DNA of 37,766 bases from Lachnospiraceae bacterium. GTDB lineage: Bacteria; Bacillota; Clostridia; Lachnospirales; Lachnospiraceae. The notes under the pieces are model-generated. The model ran no database searches. It had not been told where the DNA came from and was given only the letters and a program-made list of their open reading frames with translations. The translations under genes and the position numbers were made by a program. Shown one piece after another: positions 1 to 8,455 of the stretch. Every line of letters starts with the position of its first letter. The first letter of the stretch is position 1. The stretch spans positions 1 to 37,766 of the forward strand of contig JAFYCS010000008.1 of NCBI GenBank assembly GCA_017539565.1. Reading direction: 5' to 3'.

Positions 1-105
1 TAAAGATGCGGCAGTCACTGGGTAACCGGGAAGGCGGTCATGTGTGATGATGCTAAAGCCAGGAGACCTGCCGTAAAAAAAACTTAACGGAGATTATCCG
101 TTAAG
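1..105 (+). promoter_or_regulatory. Cobalamin (B12) riboswitch, 3' part, cut by the window edge
   Basis: The conserved 3' half of the B12 aptamer is readable: the core GGGAAGGC near 28-35, the GATGA element near 46-50 and the B12 box AGCCAGGAGACCTGCC at 57-72. The 5' stems lie before the window. A short perfect hairpin follows the box (CTTAACGG 83-90 with CCGTTAAG 98-105). The element lies upstream of a cobaltochelatase and a corrinoid-type ABC transporter, so it very probably reduces expression of the whole cobalamin operon when B12 is abundant. The promoter must lie upstream of the window. Confidence 0.93.
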
Positions 106-142
106 CATATCTGTCGGTACACGAAAGAGATTTCGGGGCCAC

Positions 143-227
143 GAGTAATTGGTCGTACTGTAAGTAATGAAACTTAAGGTCTTTATGGCCTTTTTCGTGT
201 TTCATTGTTTTGGTATGGAAATTACTC
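143..227 (+). promoter_or_regulatory. Possible antiterminator of the B12 riboswitch expression platform
   Basis: GAGTAATT at 143-150 is perfectly complementary to AATTACTC at 220-227, which covers the first half of the left arm of the terminator at 224-246. The two pairings exclude each other, as expected of an antiterminator. The enclosed segment folds by itself: AATGAAAC 166-173 pairs with GTTTCATT 199-206, with an inner stem AAGGTC 176-181 / GGCCTT 187-192. This is read from complementarity only. How aptamer occupancy would choose between the folds is not visible. Confidence 0.5.
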
Positions 228-251
228 ATCTTCTTGTGAGATGAGTTTTTT
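224..251 (+). terminator. Intrinsic terminator of the riboswitch, before cbiK
   Basis: ACTCATCT (224-231) pairs perfectly with AGATGAGT (239-246) across a 7-base loop, followed at once by a run of Ts to 251. It ends five bases before the ribosome binding site AAAGGAGG (256-263) of the first gene. Its place between a B12 aptamer and the first gene points to premature transcription termination as the switch output. Confidence 0.8.
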
Positions 252-270
252 ATTTAAAGGAGGAAGAAAA

Positions 271-1911
271 ATGAAAAAGAAGATCGTAACAAAAGTATTG
301 GCAGCAGTAGTATCATTAGCTGTACTGGCAGGATGTACCGCACCCGGCGCACAGAGCCAGGCGCCTGTAGAGGCAGAGCCTACAGTAGAGGCAGAGGCGC
401 CCACAGAGGCACCTGCAGAACCCACGGAAGCAGAAGTTCAGGAGGAACCCGAAGTGAGTGATGAAGAGAAAGCAGCGGAGGTGGCTGAACTGATCGATGC
501 TATCTATGTACAGCAGCGTACAGACAAGACAGACGAACAATGTGCAGCAGCAAAGGCAGCATGGGATGCACTTACCGATGCACAGAAGGAACTGGTTGAA
601 GGTGAAGATGCAGATCCCGATTATTTCGGACGTGATACCGGTGATGCTTCAAAGGATGATCCCCTGAATGCAGACGGCATAGGTGAGAACGAGATCCTGG
701 TAGTAAGCTTCGGTACATCTTTTAACGAAAGCCGTGCGCAGGATATAAGCTCTGTTGAAAAGGCTATCGCAGCAGCAAATCCCGGCTGGGATGTAAGACG
801 TGCATTTACCGCACAGATCATCATCAACCATGTTCAGGCAAGAGATAACGAGAAGATCGATAACATGGAGCAGGCACTGGACCGCGCCGTTGCAAACGGA
901 GTAAAGAACCTGATCATACAGCCCACTCACTTAATGCACGGTGCAGAGTATGATGAGATAATAGATGCTCTCGAGGATTATTCAGACAAGTTTGAGAAAG
1001 TAGTAGTTGCAGAGCCTCTTCTGGGTGAAGTAGGATCAGATGCTACAGTGATCAATGATGATAAGAAGGCAGTTGCAGAGGCTATCACCGCAGAGGCACT
1101 TGCACTTGAAGGATATGACAGCATTCAGGCAGCAGCAGATGACAGCTGTGCATTCGTCTTCATGGGACATGGTACGGCTCACGTTGCAAAGATCAGCTAT
1201 TCACAGATGGCAACACAGATGGATAAGCTGGGCTATGATAACGTATTCATCGGTACCGTTGAGGGTGAGCCCGAAGAGACCGCATGCGAAGAGATAATCG
1301 AAGCAGTTAAGGAGGCAGGTTACACGAAGGTGGTACTTCGTCCCCTTATGGTTGTTGCAGGTGATCATGCAAACAACGATATGGCAGGCGATGACGAGGA
1401 TTCCTGGAAGTGCATGTTCTTATCGGCAAATGCATTCGATAATATTAAGTGCCAGATCGAAGGTCTGGGAAGGATCGAAGCAGTACAGCAGCTTTATGTA
1501 GCACACACCGCAGCAGCTGTAAAGGAATCAGGCGTTACGGCAACTGCCGGGCTTATGGATGGAACATATAAAGTAAAATTTAAGACTGACAGTTCCATGT
1601 TTAAGGTAAATGAGGCTGAGAACGATTTCGGGACTCTTACCGTAAAGGACGGACAGATGAGCATTCATATCAGCTTAGCCTCCAAGAATATCGTTAATCT
1701 CTATGCGGGCCTTGCAGATGACGCACAGAAGGACGGGGCAGTTCTTCTTCAGCCTACTATCGATACTGTTAAATACAGTGACGGTACCACTGAGGAAGTA
1801 AACGGTTTTGACGTGCCTGTGCCTTACCTTGATAAGGAGTTTGATCTGGCGCTTATCGGAACCAAAGGAAAATGGTATGACCATAAGGTGGTAGTATCCA
1901 GCCCCGTTTGA
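271..1911 (+). CDS. cbiK: Secreted lipoprotein sirohydrochlorin cobaltochelatase (CbiK type) with extra N- and C-terminal domains
   Basis: A CbiK-type chelatase inserts Co2+ into sirohydrochlorin in the anaerobic B12 route. The chosen ATG has AAAGGAGG eight bases upstream; the longer frame from 205 would run through the terminator. The 546 residues read as follows: signal peptide with lipobox LAGC (Cys22); an acidic Pro/Glu/Ala spacer to about 75; a helical segment (about 80-125) of the type common in clostridial surface proteins, containing AKAAWDALTDAQKELVEG; the CbiK domain from about 141 (ILVVSFGTSF) to about 425; and an Ig-like domain at 430-546. The two metal-binding histidines expected for CbiK are present, His300 in MGHGTAH and His366 in VAGDHAN. 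A lipid-anchored, extracytoplasmic chelatase is unusual, although periplasmic CbiK is known in Desulfovibrio. It may instead handle metal or tetrapyrrole uptake with the transporter encoded next. Confidence 0.9.
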   Translation: MKKKIVTKVLAAVVSLAVLAGCTAPGAQSQAPVEAEPTVEAEAPTEAPAEPTEAEVQEEPEVSDEEKAAEVAELIDAIYVQQRTDKTDEQCAAAKAAWDALTDAQKELVEGEDADPDYFGRDTGDASKDDPLNADGIGENEILVVSFGTSFNESRAQDISSVEKAIAAANPGWDVRRAFTAQIIINHVQARDNEKIDNMEQALDRAVANGVKNLIIQPTHLMHGAEYDEIIDALEDYSDKFEKVVVAEPLLGEVGSDATVINDDKKAVAEAITAEALALEGYDSIQAAADDSCAFVFMGHGTAHVAKISYSQMATQMDKLGYDNVFIGTVEGEPEETACEEIIEAVKEAGYTKVVLRPLMVVAGDHANNDMAGDDEDSWKCMFLSANAFDNIKCQIEGLGRIEAVQQLYVAHTAAAVKESGVTATAGLMDGTYKVKFKTDSSMFKVNEAENDFGTLTVKDGQMSIHISLASKNIVNLYAGLADDAQKDGAVLLQPTIDTVKYSDGTTEEVNGFDVPVPYLDKEFDLALIGTKGKWYDHKVVVSSPV

Positions 1912-1920
1912 GACTGATAT

Positions 1921-3450
1921 ATGAAGAAGCTTCTTGCACTTGTATTCATATGCATGATATTAGTAACCTCCTGCAACGGGCAGGGGGTTACTTTGCATGA
2001 GGAAACAAGTCAGGTATCCGTCACGCCTGCTGCTCCGTCAGAAGAGCAGATAACTGACGGAAGCTTTCTTGCAGACATAAGACTTGAAGGCGGCTCCGGC
2101 AAGGCGTATATCCAGTCTCCCGTAACCGTTAATGTAAACGGCGGGGAGATGAGTGCAGTACTGGTCTGGAGCAGCAAAAACTATGATTACATGATAGTTG
2201 ACGGTGTCCGTTACGATAACGAGACACCCGGGGCGGAATCGACTTTTACGATACCTGTTAAGAGTATCGACGAGCCGCTTAATGTTATTGCGGATACCGT
2301 TGCAATGAGCACGCCCCATGAGATCGAATACGTAATATACTGGGAACGCGATAACGCGGATCCAGCAGAGGAAAGAAGCTTTGACATCTCGGCAGCCGGT
2401 TTCGATGAAGTAACGTTACCGGGACTTAAGAAGACGGGGGAGATAGATCTTCAATATGCCGAGATGTTCAGGATAAGCGAGTACGGAGCATTTAAACTGA
2501 TCAGCATCTATGGCGGCGGCAATTTCCTGCTGGTGCCGGATCAGACGGATATTCCGAAGGATCTGCCTGATGATATAGTGCTGATCAGACATGCGCCGCA
2601 CAATGTATATCTGGCGTCTACTTCGGCAATGGATCTGGTCCGTGCAGCGGGAGCCCTTGGGAATATAAAGCTGTGCTCTACCGATGCAAACGGCTGGTAT
2701 GTGGATGAAGCTAAAGCTGCCATAGAAAACGGCAGCATGCTTTATGTGGGAAAATACAGGGCACCGGATTATGAGACGATCATCAGCAAAGGCTGTGACC
2801 TGGCAATAGAGAATACCATGATATACCATGAGCCTTCTGTAAAGGAGAAGCTTGAAGAACTTGGGATACCGGTAATGGTGGAAATGTCCAGCTACGAATC
2901 CCATCCCTTAGGCAGGCTTGAATGGATAAGGCTTTATGGTGTATTATTTGATAGACAGCAGGAGGCGGATGCTTTTTATGAGGAACAGCTGGCACTTACA
3001 GAGTCTGTAATGAGCAAGCCGTCGGCAGGCAAAAGTGTGGCCTTCTTTCATGTGACTGCTTCGGGCATGATCAATGTCCGCAAGCCCGGGGATTATATCA
3101 GCAGGATGATAGAGCTCTCCGGTGGCGACTATATCATCGAAGCCGGAGAAAACGATGGCGCGGTGATGTCCACCATGAACATGCAGATGGAGGACTTTTA
3201 CCTTAAGGCAAAGGATGCGGACATACTTATCTATAACAGCACCATAGGCGGTGAGATAAACTCCCTTGCGGAGCTGCTTCAAAAGAACGAACTGTTTGCG
3301 GATTTTAAAGCACTGCGCGACGGGCAGGTATACTGCACCACCAGGAATTTCTTCCAGCAGACCACAGGGATGGCGCAGTTCATGAGCGACCTTGATGCGA
3401 TTTATACGGGAAGCGGTGAGGACACCGTTTTCCTGAACAGACTTAAATAG
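1921..3450 (+). CDS. Substrate-binding lipoprotein of a corrinoid/iron-complex ABC transporter (BtuF-like)
   Basis: This is the extracytoplasmic solute receptor of the ABC transporter encoded next. It has a lipoprotein signal with lipobox VTSC (Cys18) and a short spacer. An Ig-like domain (about 47-141) shares the pattern M-x7-SKN and the segment before it with the C-terminal domain of the preceding chelatase. A class III periplasmic-binding fold runs from about 155 to 509: YGGGNFLLVP, two lobes, and ILIYNSTIGG near the end. The length (509) exceeds that of plain BtuF because of the extra domain. It starts 9 bases after cbiK with no clear Shine-Dalgarno sequence, so translation is probably coupled. 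Cobalamin or cobinamide is the likely ligand given the riboswitch and neighbours; heme or another tetrapyrrole is possible. Confidence 0.82.
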   Translation: MKKLLALVFICMILVTSCNGQGVTLHEETSQVSVTPAAPSEEQITDGSFLADIRLEGGSGKAYIQSPVTVNVNGGEMSAVLVWSSKNYDYMIVDGVRYDNETPGAESTFTIPVKSIDEPLNVIADTVAMSTPHEIEYVIYWERDNADPAEERSFDISAAGFDEVTLPGLKKTGEIDLQYAEMFRISEYGAFKLISIYGGGNFLLVPDQTDIPKDLPDDIVLIRHAPHNVYLASTSAMDLVRAAGALGNIKLCSTDANGWYVDEAKAAIENGSMLYVGKYRAPDYETIISKGCDLAIENTMIYHEPSVKEKLEELGIPVMVEMSSYESHPLGRLEWIRLYGVLFDRQQEADAFYEEQLALTESVMSKPSAGKSVAFFHVTASGMINVRKPGDYISRMIELSGGDYIIEAGENDGAVMSTMNMQMEDFYLKAKDADILIYNSTIGGEINSLAELLQKNELFADFKALRDGQVYCTTRNFFQQTTGMAQFMSDLDAIYTGSGEDTVFLNRLK

Positions 3451-3456
3451 GAATCT

Positions 3457-4476
3457 ATGAGCAGGAAAAGATGTTGTGTGATCTTTATCATATTGCTTGT
3501 TCTCCTGTCGGCACTCGTTGTGATCAACATAGCTACGGGTACCGTTTCTTTAAAACCCTCAGAGATAATATCCATACTTTCGGGCGGCAGTGATGATTCG
3601 CCGTATTACACGATACTGTATAACATACGTCTTCCGCGTATCGCAGCTGCGATAGTGCTGGGAGGTGCGCTGGCATTATCGGGTTATCTTTTGCAGACCT
3701 TTTTTGACAACCCTATAGTAGGCCCCTTTGTACTGGGGGTGTCTTCCGGAGCCAAGCTCTGCGTGGCACTTATAATGATCTTCTTTTTGTCAAAGGGTAT
3801 AAGCCTTGGTTCGGTTGCGATGATCATCGCGGCCTTTGTCGGGGCACTGACGGTAATGTGTTTCGTGCTGCTTATTTCCTTTAAGGCAAAGAATATGAGC
3901 ATACTGGTGGTATGCGGTATTATGATAGGATATATATGTTCCGCAGTGACGGATCTTTTAGTCACCTTTGCGGACGATTCGAATATAGTCAATCTCCACA
4001 ACTGGTCCATGGGATCCCTCTCGGGCATCAACTGGACGCAGGTTTTGCAGATGAGTGTGATAACGTTTGCCTGCCTTATAGTGGCATTCCTGCTTTCCAA
4101 GCCTATGGGAGCTTATCGTCTGGGAGAAGCTTATGCACGTAATATGGGCGTGAACATCACATTCCTCCGGATCATGCTGATATTATCGGCAAGCATGCTG
4201 GCTGCCTGTGTTGTGGCCTTTGCAGGACCGATATCCTTTGTTGGTATAGCGGTTCCCCATCTGATGAGACTGTCATTTAAAACATCGGAACCCAAAGTGA
4301 TGGTACCCGCTTCGTTTATCGGGGGCAGTGTGGTAACGCTTTTGTGCGACTGCCTGGCCCGTAATATATTTGCGCCTACGGAAGTGAGCATCAGCTCCGT
4401 TACCGCAGTACTGCTGGTTCCTGTAGTTATCAGTATGCTGCTTAAGAGAAGGAAAAACAGTGTCAAAAATGCGTGA
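3457..4476 (+). CDS. FecCD/BtuC-family ABC transporter permease
   Basis: This is the integral membrane subunit of an importer for large metal chelates, likely corrinoids here. Its 339 residues are almost wholly hydrophobic helices, with the family hallmark LRLPR-like NIRLPRIAAAIVLGGALALSG near 50-70, the coupling-region sequence RLGEAYARNMGVN and the segment GPISFVGIAVPHLMR at about 255-270. The length is typical of BtuC/FecC. It lies 6 bases after the binding protein and overlaps the ATPase gene by 17 bases, so the three parts are co-translated. The family also carries iron siderophores and heme; the corrinoid assignment rests on context. Confidence 0.9.
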   Translation: MSRKRCCVIFIILLVLLSALVVINIATGTVSLKPSEIISILSGGSDDSPYYTILYNIRLPRIAAAIVLGGALALSGYLLQTFFDNPIVGPFVLGVSSGAKLCVALIMIFFLSKGISLGSVAMIIAAFVGALTVMCFVLLISFKAKNMSILVVCGIMIGYICSAVTDLLVTFADDSNIVNLHNWSMGSLSGINWTQVLQMSVITFACLIVAFLLSKPMGAYRLGEAYARNMGVNITFLRIMLILSASMLAACVVAFAGPISFVGIAVPHLMRLSFKTSEPKVMVPASFIGGSVVTLLCDCLARNIFAPTEVSISSVTAVLLVPVVISMLLKRRKNSVKNA

Positions 4477-6769
4477 AGATACAGTTATAAAAACCGAATC
4501 ACTTTCCATCGGCTATGATCACGAGCTTATAAAGGATATAAGCCTGCGCCTGACTCCGGGCTGTATCATGAGCCTGATCGGCCCCAACGGCAGCGGGAAG
4601 TCCACACTGCTAAAGACTCTTACGGGCCAGCTTAAAAAGAAGGGCGGCGTTGTATATCTTAAAGCCGAGGATATGGACGCCTGCAAAGGAACGGACATTG
4701 CAAAGCTCATGTCCATGGTAGATACCTCACGAAATATCCCGGAGCTTATGAGCTGCCGTGAAATAGTTGAGATGGGCAGATATCCATATACGGGAATGCT
4801 GGGCATTTTAAGTGAGGAGGACCGCGTGGCAGTAAAAAATGCTCTTGAGATGACGGACACCGCGGACATCGCTGACCGGCCCTTTTCTGCAGTCAGCGAC
4901 GGACAGAGGCAGCGTATCATGCTGGCCAGGGCCATATGCCAGGACCCGGAGATACTGATACTGGATGAACCTACATCGTATCTGGATATACGCTTTAAGC
5001 TTCAGATACTGGATATAATACGGAGGCTTTCGGAAGAAAAGCAGGTGGCAGTGCTCATGTCCCTGCATGAGCTGGAACAGGCCATGAGGATATCGCATCA
5101 GGTGGTGGCCATAGGAAAGAATGGAGTGGAACGCATAGGCACACCCCGTGAAGTCTTTGAGGAAAGTTTTATACGCAGCCTTTACGGCATAGAGGGTATG
5201 GATATGACCCTGACCGGCGCCGTGCCCTGGTTTGAAGATGTTAAAGCAAAAAAAACACCCATAAACAAGGCACGGGGTGTTATAATGATACAGGGTACCA
5301 TGTCGGCAGCAGGGAAGAGCCTTATCGCAGCCGGACTCTGCAGGGTGTTTGCAAGGGCGGGATATAAGGTGATGCCCTTTAAATCACAGAACATGGCACT
5401 TAATTCCTTTGTCACCAGGGAAGGGCTGGAGATGGGACGCGCACAGGCCATGCAGGCGGAATGCTGCATGAGGGAACCGCTTGTATGCATGAACCCTGTA
5501 CTGTTAAAGCCCACCGATGATAAAGGCTCACAGGTCATTGTTAACGGCCGCGTTATCGGAAACATGCGCGCCGTCGAATACTTCAGATACAAGACACAGC
5601 TTATACCCGAGATAAAGAAAGCCTTCGATAAGTGCCGCGAGATGTCCGACATAGTTGTGATCGAGGGTGCAGGCTCACCTGTGGAGATCAACTTAAAGAA
5701 GAATGATATAGTCAACATGGGTCTGGCGGAGATGACAGGTGCGGCAGTGCTCCTGGTGGGAGATATAGACCGCGGCGGAGTATTTGCACAGCTTATCGGG
5801 ACACTGGATCTGCTCACGACAGAGGAGCGCGAACGTGTAGGCGGGCTCATAGTCAATAAGTTCAGGGGAGACATAAAGCTCTTTGAGGACGGTGTTAAGA
5901 TACTTGAAGAGCGCAGCGGCAAAAAGGTCATAGGTGTCGTACCTTTTACGGATGTTAATCTCGAAGATGAGGATTCCCTGTCTGGAAGGTTTGATAAACA
6001 GCAGAAGAAGGACTTTGACATTGCAGTCATACGTCTGGCACATATATCGAACTTTACGGATTTTGATGTATTCGAACAGTCGGAAGATATTTCCGTGAGA
6101 TATGTTACGGAACCTTCGCAGCTGGGAAAGCCTGATATACTTATGATACCCGGGACCAAGAATACCATAGCCGATCTGCGCAGGCTTAAGGAACAGGGAT
6201 TTGATGAGGCCATATGTGCATATGCCGCTTCGGGTGGTGTGGTCATAGGTATCTGCGGCGGTTACCAGATCCTTGGCAGGAAGATCAGTGATCCGGACTC
6301 AAGTGAGTGCGGCGGTGAGGAAGAAGGACTGGGCCTGCTGCCCGTGGATACGGTGATGAGCGCAGAAAAGACCAGGACGCAGTTTGAAGGAAGCATAACC
6401 GGAGCACAGGGTATACTTAAAGATCTGTGCGGTAAGGAAATACGCGGTTATGAGATACATATGGGAGTGTCCGTTTTATCGGACTCATTAAACGGAGAGG
6501 TGAAGGAGTTCACTTCAGCTGCGACCGGCTATTGTACCGGCAATGTATACGGCACATATGTCCATGGTGTGTTTGATGCGGGCGATATCGCTGCCGCGCT
6601 GACAGAGTGTGTTGCAGCCGCTCACGGTAAATCCGTCGACACCGCGTCTATCACGGACTACCGCAGCTTTAAGGAAACTCAGTACGAGAAACTCGCAGAC
6701 GTTTTGGAAGAAAGCCTGGACATGCAGGCGATCTATGAGATGATGGGGATAACACGCGTTTCATCCTGA
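4460..6769 (+). CDS. cbiP: Fusion: BtuD-like ABC ATPase + cobyric acid synthase (CbiP)
   Basis: Two proteins are joined in one frame of 769 residues. Residues 1 to about 255 are an ABC ATPase that should energise the permease: Walker A GPNGSGKST (41-49), signature VSDGQ (145-149), Walker B ILILDEP (165-171), switch His203. After a short linker, residues about 270-769 are CbiP, which amidates adenosylcobyrinate a,c-diamide at positions b, d, e and g using glutamine. They show the P-loop-like GTMSAAGKS (279-287), the glutaminase nucleophile Cys599 in GICGGYQ and His702 in TYVHGVFD. The GTG start at 4460 is preferred because AAGGA lies six bases before it; ATG 4469 is too far. No stop or ribosome site separates the halves. 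The last codons and stop fall inside a dispersed repeat. Confidence 0.92.
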   Translation: MSKMREDTVIKTESLSIGYDHELIKDISLRLTPGCIMSLIGPNGSGKSTLLKTLTGQLKKKGGVVYLKAEDMDACKGTDIAKLMSMVDTSRNIPELMSCREIVEMGRYPYTGMLGILSEEDRVAVKNALEMTDTADIADRPFSAVSDGQRQRIMLARAICQDPEILILDEPTSYLDIRFKLQILDIIRRLSEEKQVAVLMSLHELEQAMRISHQVVAIGKNGVERIGTPREVFEESFIRSLYGIEGMDMTLTGAVPWFEDVKAKKTPINKARGVIMIQGTMSAAGKSLIAAGLCRVFARAGYKVMPFKSQNMALNSFVTREGLEMGRAQAMQAECCMREPLVCMNPVLLKPTDDKGSQVIVNGRVIGNMRAVEYFRYKTQLIPEIKKAFDKCREMSDIVVIEGAGSPVEINLKKNDIVNMGLAEMTGAAVLLVGDIDRGGVFAQLIGTLDLLTTEERERVGGLIVNKFRGDIKLFEDGVKILEERSGKKVIGVVPFTDVNLEDEDSLSGRFDKQQKKDFDIAVIRLAHISNFTDFDVFEQSEDISVRYVTEPSQLGKPDILMIPGTKNTIADLRRLKEQGFDEAICAYAASGGVVIGICGGYQILGRKISDPDSSECGGEEEGLGLLPVDTVMSAEKTRTQFEGSITGAQGILKDLCGKEIRGYEIHMGVSVLSDSLNGEVKEFTSAATGYCTGNVYGTYVHGVFDAGDIAAALTECVAAAHGKSVDTASITDYRSFKETQYEKLADVLEESLDMQAIYEMMGITRVSS

Positions 6770-6840
6770 TCGAAGCGAATAAGTGAGACAGGAAATCTTT
6801 GATTTCCGTAGTCGAACTTATGCCGTAGCTGGATCTTTAT
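6759..6840 (+). repeat. Dispersed repeat, long form, copy A
   Basis: About 80 bp, closely related to 21821-21900. It begins inside the 3' end of the preceding gene and supplies its stop codon (TGA 6767-6769). Its centre folds into a long imperfect hairpin: ATAAGT 6779-6784 / ACTTAT 6816-6821, GAC 6787-6789 / GTC 6811-6813, GGAAATC 6791-6797 / GATTTCC 6801-6807, with a symmetric GA/GA internal loop between the first two stems. It ends in GGATCTTTA just before cobT. Confidence 0.8.
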
Positions 6841-6848
6841 AGAATTAT

Positions 6849-7931
6849 ATGACTTTCAATGAACTATATGGCATAAAACCGAATGAATACGACCCTTCAC
6901 TCCTTGATGCAGCAGGAGCGGTCTGGGATTCCATCGCCCATCCCCTGGACGGTCTGGGACGCATGGAAGAGGATATCTGCCGCATAGCTGCGGCTCAGCA
7001 CACCACAAGGCCGGATATATCAAAGAAGGCACTGGTCATATTCTGTGCGGATAACGGTGTGGTCAGGGAAGGCGTATCACAGTGCGGCAGTGAGGTCACG
7101 GCACAGGTGGCGGCGCTTATGGGTATGAGATCCAGTTCAGTGGGTATGATGACGGCATCCTATCCGCTGGATATCTTTACTGTTGATGTAGGGATCGATT
7201 CCGATGAGAGGATCGACGGTGTCATCGGCCGCAAGGTACGTAAGGGTACAGGCAATATAGCTGTAGAAGCAGCCATGACGGAGATAGAATGCCTTAGTGC
7301 CATAAGCTGCGGCATGGATATGGCAGCTCAGCTTTGTGATGACGGATACGGGATCATAGCTACAGGCGAGATGGGGATAGGCAATACCACCACCAGCACA
7401 GCCGTGCTCTGTGCTCTGTGCGGAGTTAAGCCTGAGGATATTACCGGCAGGGGGGCAGGCTTATCCGATGAAGGGCTAAAAAAGAAAATACTTGTCATAG
7501 AAAGAGCATTGGCTCTTCACAGCTTTGATAAGCCCGTAGCATTATCGGCAGAATATGCCTTTGAAGTGCTGCATTGTCTGGGAGGACTCGATATCGCAGC
7601 ACTTACGGGAGTTTATATAGGAGCAGCGGTTCACGGGCGGCCGGTGGTGATAGACGGACTGATAAGTGCCACGGCAGCATTGTGTGCAGAGTGTATCGTG
7701 CCGGGCTGCAGGGATTATATGCTGGCCTCACATGCAGGCAGGGAAAGAGGCTTAAACGTAATACTGGATAAGCTGGGATTAAAGGCTGTGATCGATGCGG
7801 ATCTGGCCCTGGGGGAAGGAAGCGGAGCGGTCCTCCTGCTTCCCATGCTGGATATGGCTATGTCACTCTACAATTCAGGGACGGCCTTTGATGATACGGA
7901 TATAAACAGTTATGAGAGGTTCGGACAGTGA
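6849..7931 (+). CDS. cobT: Nicotinate-nucleotide--dimethylbenzimidazole phosphoribosyltransferase
   Basis: CobT activates the lower-ligand base by transferring phosphoribose from nicotinate mononucleotide, giving alpha-ribazole phosphate. The 360-residue length is typical. Visible family marks are ADNGVVREGVS near 72-83, the GEMGIGNTT loop (about 173-181) and the catalytic glutamate Glu323 in LGEGSGA. No strong Shine-Dalgarno sequence is seen before the ATG, which follows the dispersed repeat. The stop overlaps the GTG start of cobU (GTGA). The cobT-cobU-cobS-cobC block forms the nucleotide-loop assembly module. Confidence 0.96.
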   Translation: MTFNELYGIKPNEYDPSLLDAAGAVWDSIAHPLDGLGRMEEDICRIAAAQHTTRPDISKKALVIFCADNGVVREGVSQCGSEVTAQVAALMGMRSSSVGMMTASYPLDIFTVDVGIDSDERIDGVIGRKVRKGTGNIAVEAAMTEIECLSAISCGMDMAAQLCDDGYGIIATGEMGIGNTTTSTAVLCALCGVKPEDITGRGAGLSDEGLKKKILVIERALALHSFDKPVALSAEYAFEVLHCLGGLDIAALTGVYIGAAVHGRPVVIDGLISATAALCAECIVPGCRDYMLASHAGRERGLNVILDKLGLKAVIDADLALGEGSGAVLLLPMLDMAMSLYNSGTAFDDTDINSYERFGQ

Positions 7932-8455
7932 TAACACTTGTTTGCGGGACACAGAACAGCGGCAAGTCCGATAAGGCGGAAGCACTGCTCACTGCAGCAG
8001 AGGCGGAGCATAAGTATTATTTAGCCACGATGAAGGTTTTCGATGAGGCCGGTGAAGAAAGAGTTAAGAAGCACAGGCGTAAACGCGAAGGCAAAGGCTT
8101 TATCACTATAGAGATACCTTATCATGTCGACCGTGCGCTTGATGAAATACCGGAGCCTGAAAACAGTGCCCTGCTGCTTGAATGTGTATCGAACCTGGCA
8201 GGCAATGAAATGTATGATGATCCGGAAAGGGCGCTTCATGCGGGCGCATCGGAGAGTGAGATCGAAGCACTGGCAGCAGCGGTGCTTGAAGATATAAAAA
8301 CGCTTGTTTCAGGATCAGGGGAAGTGATAGCGGTAGCAAATATCTTTCCCGAAAAAGATGATAGCTACGATGATGAGACTAAGATTTACGTACGGCTGAA
8401 CAACCTGTTAACAAATAAAATTCGCCAAATGGCAGATCGGGTGGTGGATGTATGA
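7928..8455 (+). CDS. cobU: Adenosylcobinamide kinase / adenosylcobinamide-phosphate guanylyltransferase
   Basis: CobU phosphorylates adenosylcobinamide and then attaches GMP, making adenosylcobinamide-GDP for CobS. It has 175 residues and a GTG start overlapping the cobT stop. The P-loop GTQNSGKS (7-14) opens the protein, and RVKKHRRKR contains His49, at the place of the histidine that is guanylylated in the family. ALLLECVSNLAGNEM (about 81-95) matches the conserved second motif. The P-loop departs from the usual GGxRSGKS at two places, so the kinase half may be somewhat divergent. Confidence 0.9.
   Translation: MITLVCGTQNSGKSDKAEALLTAAEAEHKYYLATMKVFDEAGEERVKKHRRKREGKGFITIEIPYHVDRALDEIPEPENSALLLECVSNLAGNEMYDDPERALHAGASESEIEALAAAVLEDIKTLVSGSGEVIAVANIFPEKDDSYDDETKIYVRLNNLLTNKIRQMADRVVDV

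Noticed and set aside
205-270. An earlier ATG for the cobaltochelatase
   Set aside because: It would translate through the terminator hairpin and put 22 residues before a standard lipoprotein signal; ATG 271 has the AAAGGAGG site.
5182-6246. A long minus-strand frame (354 codons) opposite cbiP
   Set aside because: It is antisense to a clearly conserved enzyme domain, is rich in Ser/Thr/Pro/Met as expected from reversed codons, and has no ribosome site.
6779-6821. Kink-turn in the dispersed repeat hairpin because of the tandem GA/GA loop
   Set aside because: A kink-turn needs the 3-base bulge directly next to the GA pairs; here three Watson-Crick pairs (GAC/GTC) lie between them.
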